The notes under the pieces are model-generated. The model saw only the letters and a list, made by a program, of their open reading frames with translations. It was not told where the DNA came from and did not search any database. Shown in pieces: positions 6,400-7,506 of a stretch of 7,506 nucleotides of DNA. A program made the position numbers and the translations under genes. The first letter of the stretch is position 1. Every line of letters starts with the position of its first letter. This DNA comes from Collinsella aerofaciens (GTDB lineage: Bacteria > Actinomycetota > Coriobacteriia > Coriobacteriales > Coriobacteriaceae), in contig RKAY01000063.1 in assembly GCA_014846205.1 (NCBI GenBank), forward strand, positions 1 through 7,506, in the 5' to 3' direction.

Positions 6400-6993
6400 C
6401 TACTCCTCGACGGAGTCGGTGTCGGCCTCGTCGACCTCTGCAGCATCCGCATCCTCGGCCAGCACGCCTGCGGCAGCCTGAGCGGCGGCAACCTTGGCGG
6501 CAGCCTCGGCAGCCTGGGCCTCCTCACGGGCGCGGTCCTCGGCCAGCAGTTCCTGGTACAGGTCCTCGCCCGGCAGCTCCTCGCTGCGTGCGATCTTACC
6601 CAGCACGCCGTTGACAAACGACGCGGACTGGTCGGTGCCATAAGCCTTGGCGATTTCGACGGCCTCGTTGATCACGATGGCGTCCGAGACCTCCTCGTCG
6701 GCAAGGAAGCGCATCTCGTAGACGGCGATACGCAGAAGGTTGCGGTCGGCGCCGGGCATGCGCATAAGATCCCAGTTCTTGGCGACGGCGCGCAGGGCGC
6801 AATCGATGCGATCGATATGCTCGTAAGCACCGCGGCAAAGCTCAAGCGCATAGGGGTCGAGGGGACCCTTCGAGATCAGGAAATCGCCCTCGAGGACGCG
6901 CTCGAGCGGGCTGTCCGTGGCCTCGGCCTGGAACAGCAGCTGCAGCGCCTGACTGCGGGCAAGCGTGCGCCCGCGATAAACCTTAAGGCTCAA
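6400..6993 (-). CDS. nusB: Transcription antitermination factor NusB, TTG start, long acidic tail
   Basis: An RNA-binding helical protein that pairs with NusE (S10) on boxA RNA and supports antitermination, chiefly of rRNA operons. It has 197 residues against roughly 130-160 for most homologues. The core (about 8-137) shows RTLARSQALQLLFQAE (9-24), DRNLLRIAVYEMRFL (83-97) and VINEAVEIAKAYGTDQSASF (107-126) followed by VNGVLGKIA, all typical. Residues 138-197 are a low-complexity Ala/Glu/Asp extension, predicted helical then disordered. The start must be TTG at 6993: the in-frame codon two triplets upstream is the TAA ending the asp23-like gene, and AAGGAG sits 6 nt before the TTG. The neighbours suggest one operon with asp23 upstream and xseB downstream. 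Confidence 0.95.
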   Translation of the reverse strand: MSLKVYRGRTLARSQALQLLFQAEATDSPLERVLEGDFLISKGPLDPYALELCRGAYEHIDRIDCALRAVAKNWDLMRMPGADRNLLRIAVYEMRFLADEEVSDAIVINEAVEIAKAYGTDQSASFVNGVLGKIARSEELPGEDLYQELLAEDRAREEAQAAEAAAKVAAAQAAAGVLAEDADAAEVDEADTDSVEE

Positions 6994-6996
6994 AGG

Positions 6997-7310
6997 TTAC
7001 TCCTTGGGGAAAACGAGGCCGTCGATGCAAACGTCAACGCGCTCGACCTCGACGCCCACCTGGGCATCGATGGCAGCGACCACGGCGGCGCGAACGGCCT
7101 CGGCGAGTTTCTTGAACGGATAGCCAAAGAACACCACGACGCGCACGGTGAGCGCAAGCTTGTCGCCGATGACCTCGGCCTCGACCGCCGGCTCGGAAGC
7201 CGGGGCCTTGGACGAGAGCATCATGGAGACAAGATTAGTGGCAAGGTCCTTGACGCCAACGGAGGCGATGCCCTCGACATCGGACACGGCGCGCGAGACC
7301 AAAATCCGCA
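6997..7310 (-). CDS. Asp23/Gls24-family (DUF322) envelope stress protein, N-terminus lost at junction
   Basis: A small protein of the alkaline-shock Asp23/Gls24 family. Members in Gram-positive bacteria are membrane-associated or cytoplasmic and linked to envelope stress, and they often sit just before nusB. The family-like stretch begins about ILVSRAVSDVEG and continues with IASVGVKDLATNL, then LALTVRVVVFFGYPFKKLAE and a C-terminal VERVDVCIDGLVFPKE. That gives roughly 103-105 residues. The reading frame stays open to an ATG at 7434, but those first 40 or so residues are basic, unlike the family, and lie antisense to a clear nuclease-like frame, so I treat them as foreign. A true member would start a few codons beyond the break. 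The TAA at 6999-6997 is followed 3 nt later by nusB. Confidence 0.75.
7000..7005 (-). promoter_or_regulatory. Ribosome binding site fixing the TTG start of nusB
   Basis: AAGGAG lies inside the last codons of the asp23-like gene, with a 6-nt spacer (TAACCT) to the TTG at 6993. No ATG or GTG is available between the upstream in-frame TAA and the conserved NusB core, so this site decides the start. Confidence 0.8.
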
Positions 7311-7325
7311 GTATCGTGACCCGTT
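7295..7325. other. Probable sequence junction (assembly or clone chimera)
   Basis: Left of this zone the minus strand codes a good Asp23-type protein. Right of it the plus strand codes a good EEP-type protein. Both matches fade here, and two real genes would not overlap so deeply in antisense. The exact breakpoint cannot be fixed because both frames remain open through the zone. Confidence 0.7.
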
Positions 7326-7506
7326 TGCGCGAGAATAGCGTGCTTCGGGCCGCGCAGGTCGACAGTATCGCGCAGGTTGTGGGTGCGACGCGCACGCGGC
7401 GGATCGTCTGCGGCGATTTCAACGATACGCCCATGTCGTATGTCTACCGCACGATGGCGCGGGGGCTGCGCGACGCCTTCCGTGAGTGCGGGTCGGGCTA
7501 TTCGCA
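7301..7506 (+). CDS. Endonuclease/exonuclease/phosphatase (EEP) family protein, internal fragment
   Basis: An open plus-strand frame of 68 codons has no start here and runs off the right edge. It includes RLRENSVLRAAQVDSIAQVV, then RIVCGDFNDTPMSYVYRTM (GDFND encoded at 7412-7426) and LRDAFRECGSGYS. GDFN with following DTP is the metal-binding/catalytic block of the Mg-dependent EEP superfamily, where the Asp and Asn bind metal and phosphate. The spacing and the DTPMSYVYR continuation resemble the membrane-anchored EEP proteins common in Bacteroidota, not an actinobacterial gene. The N-terminal half with the other catalytic residues is absent. Substrate (nucleic acid, inositol phosphate or lipid headgroup) cannot be told from this piece. 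It is probably foreign to the rest of the window. Confidence 0.75.

Noticed and set aside
7311..7434. N-terminal 40 residues of the open frame leading into the Asp23-like protein
   Set aside because: They are basic, have no family resemblance and lie opposite the EEP frame. This is better explained as read-through into foreign sequence than as a novel N-terminal domain.

Overview
The window looks like a GC-rich actinobacterial chromosome segment. Protein style and gene order point to the Coriobacteriia, with a Collinsella-like gut member my best guess. The lineage is inferred from gene content and general familiarity, not from a search. No tRNA, rRNA, CRISPR array, transposase or integrase was seen. 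Nearly all of the sequence is ordinary housekeeping and sugar-uptake DNA. The unusual parts are one intergenic element, one regulatory region and the right-hand end.

Layout. Positions 1-1494 (minus) hold a fructose-family PTS permease with domain order EIIB-EIIC, cut by the left edge. Positions 1495-1766 are a divergent control region with candidate back-to-back promoters and several inverted repeats. Positions 1767-2624 (plus) encode an RpiR/MurR-type regulator (HTH plus SIS), the obvious candidate to control the divergent PTS gene. Positions 2625-2843 lie between convergent genes and contain a 146-bp nested palindrome: 24-bp inverted repeats around a strong bidirectional terminator hairpin.

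Positions 2844 to about 7310 (minus) are one compact operon. Read in transcription order it is asp23-like, nusB, xseB, tlyA, nadK (ppnK), recN. Genes overlap by 1-11 nt or are separated by 2-3 nt, so translational coupling is likely. The tlyA-nadK-recN core is the classic actinobacterial arrangement, as in Mycobacterium tuberculosis Rv1694-Rv1696. The operon combines RNA work (NusB, TlyA), DNA repair (XseB, RecN), cofactor supply (NAD kinase) and an envelope or stress protein (Asp23).

The right end does not fit. At about 7295-7325 the Asp23 frame loses its family-like N-terminus. From there to 7506 the opposite strand encodes an internal piece of an endonuclease/exonuclease/phosphatase (EEP) protein with a clear GDFND motif, in a style I associate with Bacteroidota. 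The simplest reading is a chimeric assembly or clone junction. A real rearrangement or transfer is possible but less likely. I found no convincing new defence or mobile system. The best candidates for undescribed biology are the 146-bp palindromic element and the PTS/RpiR operator region.
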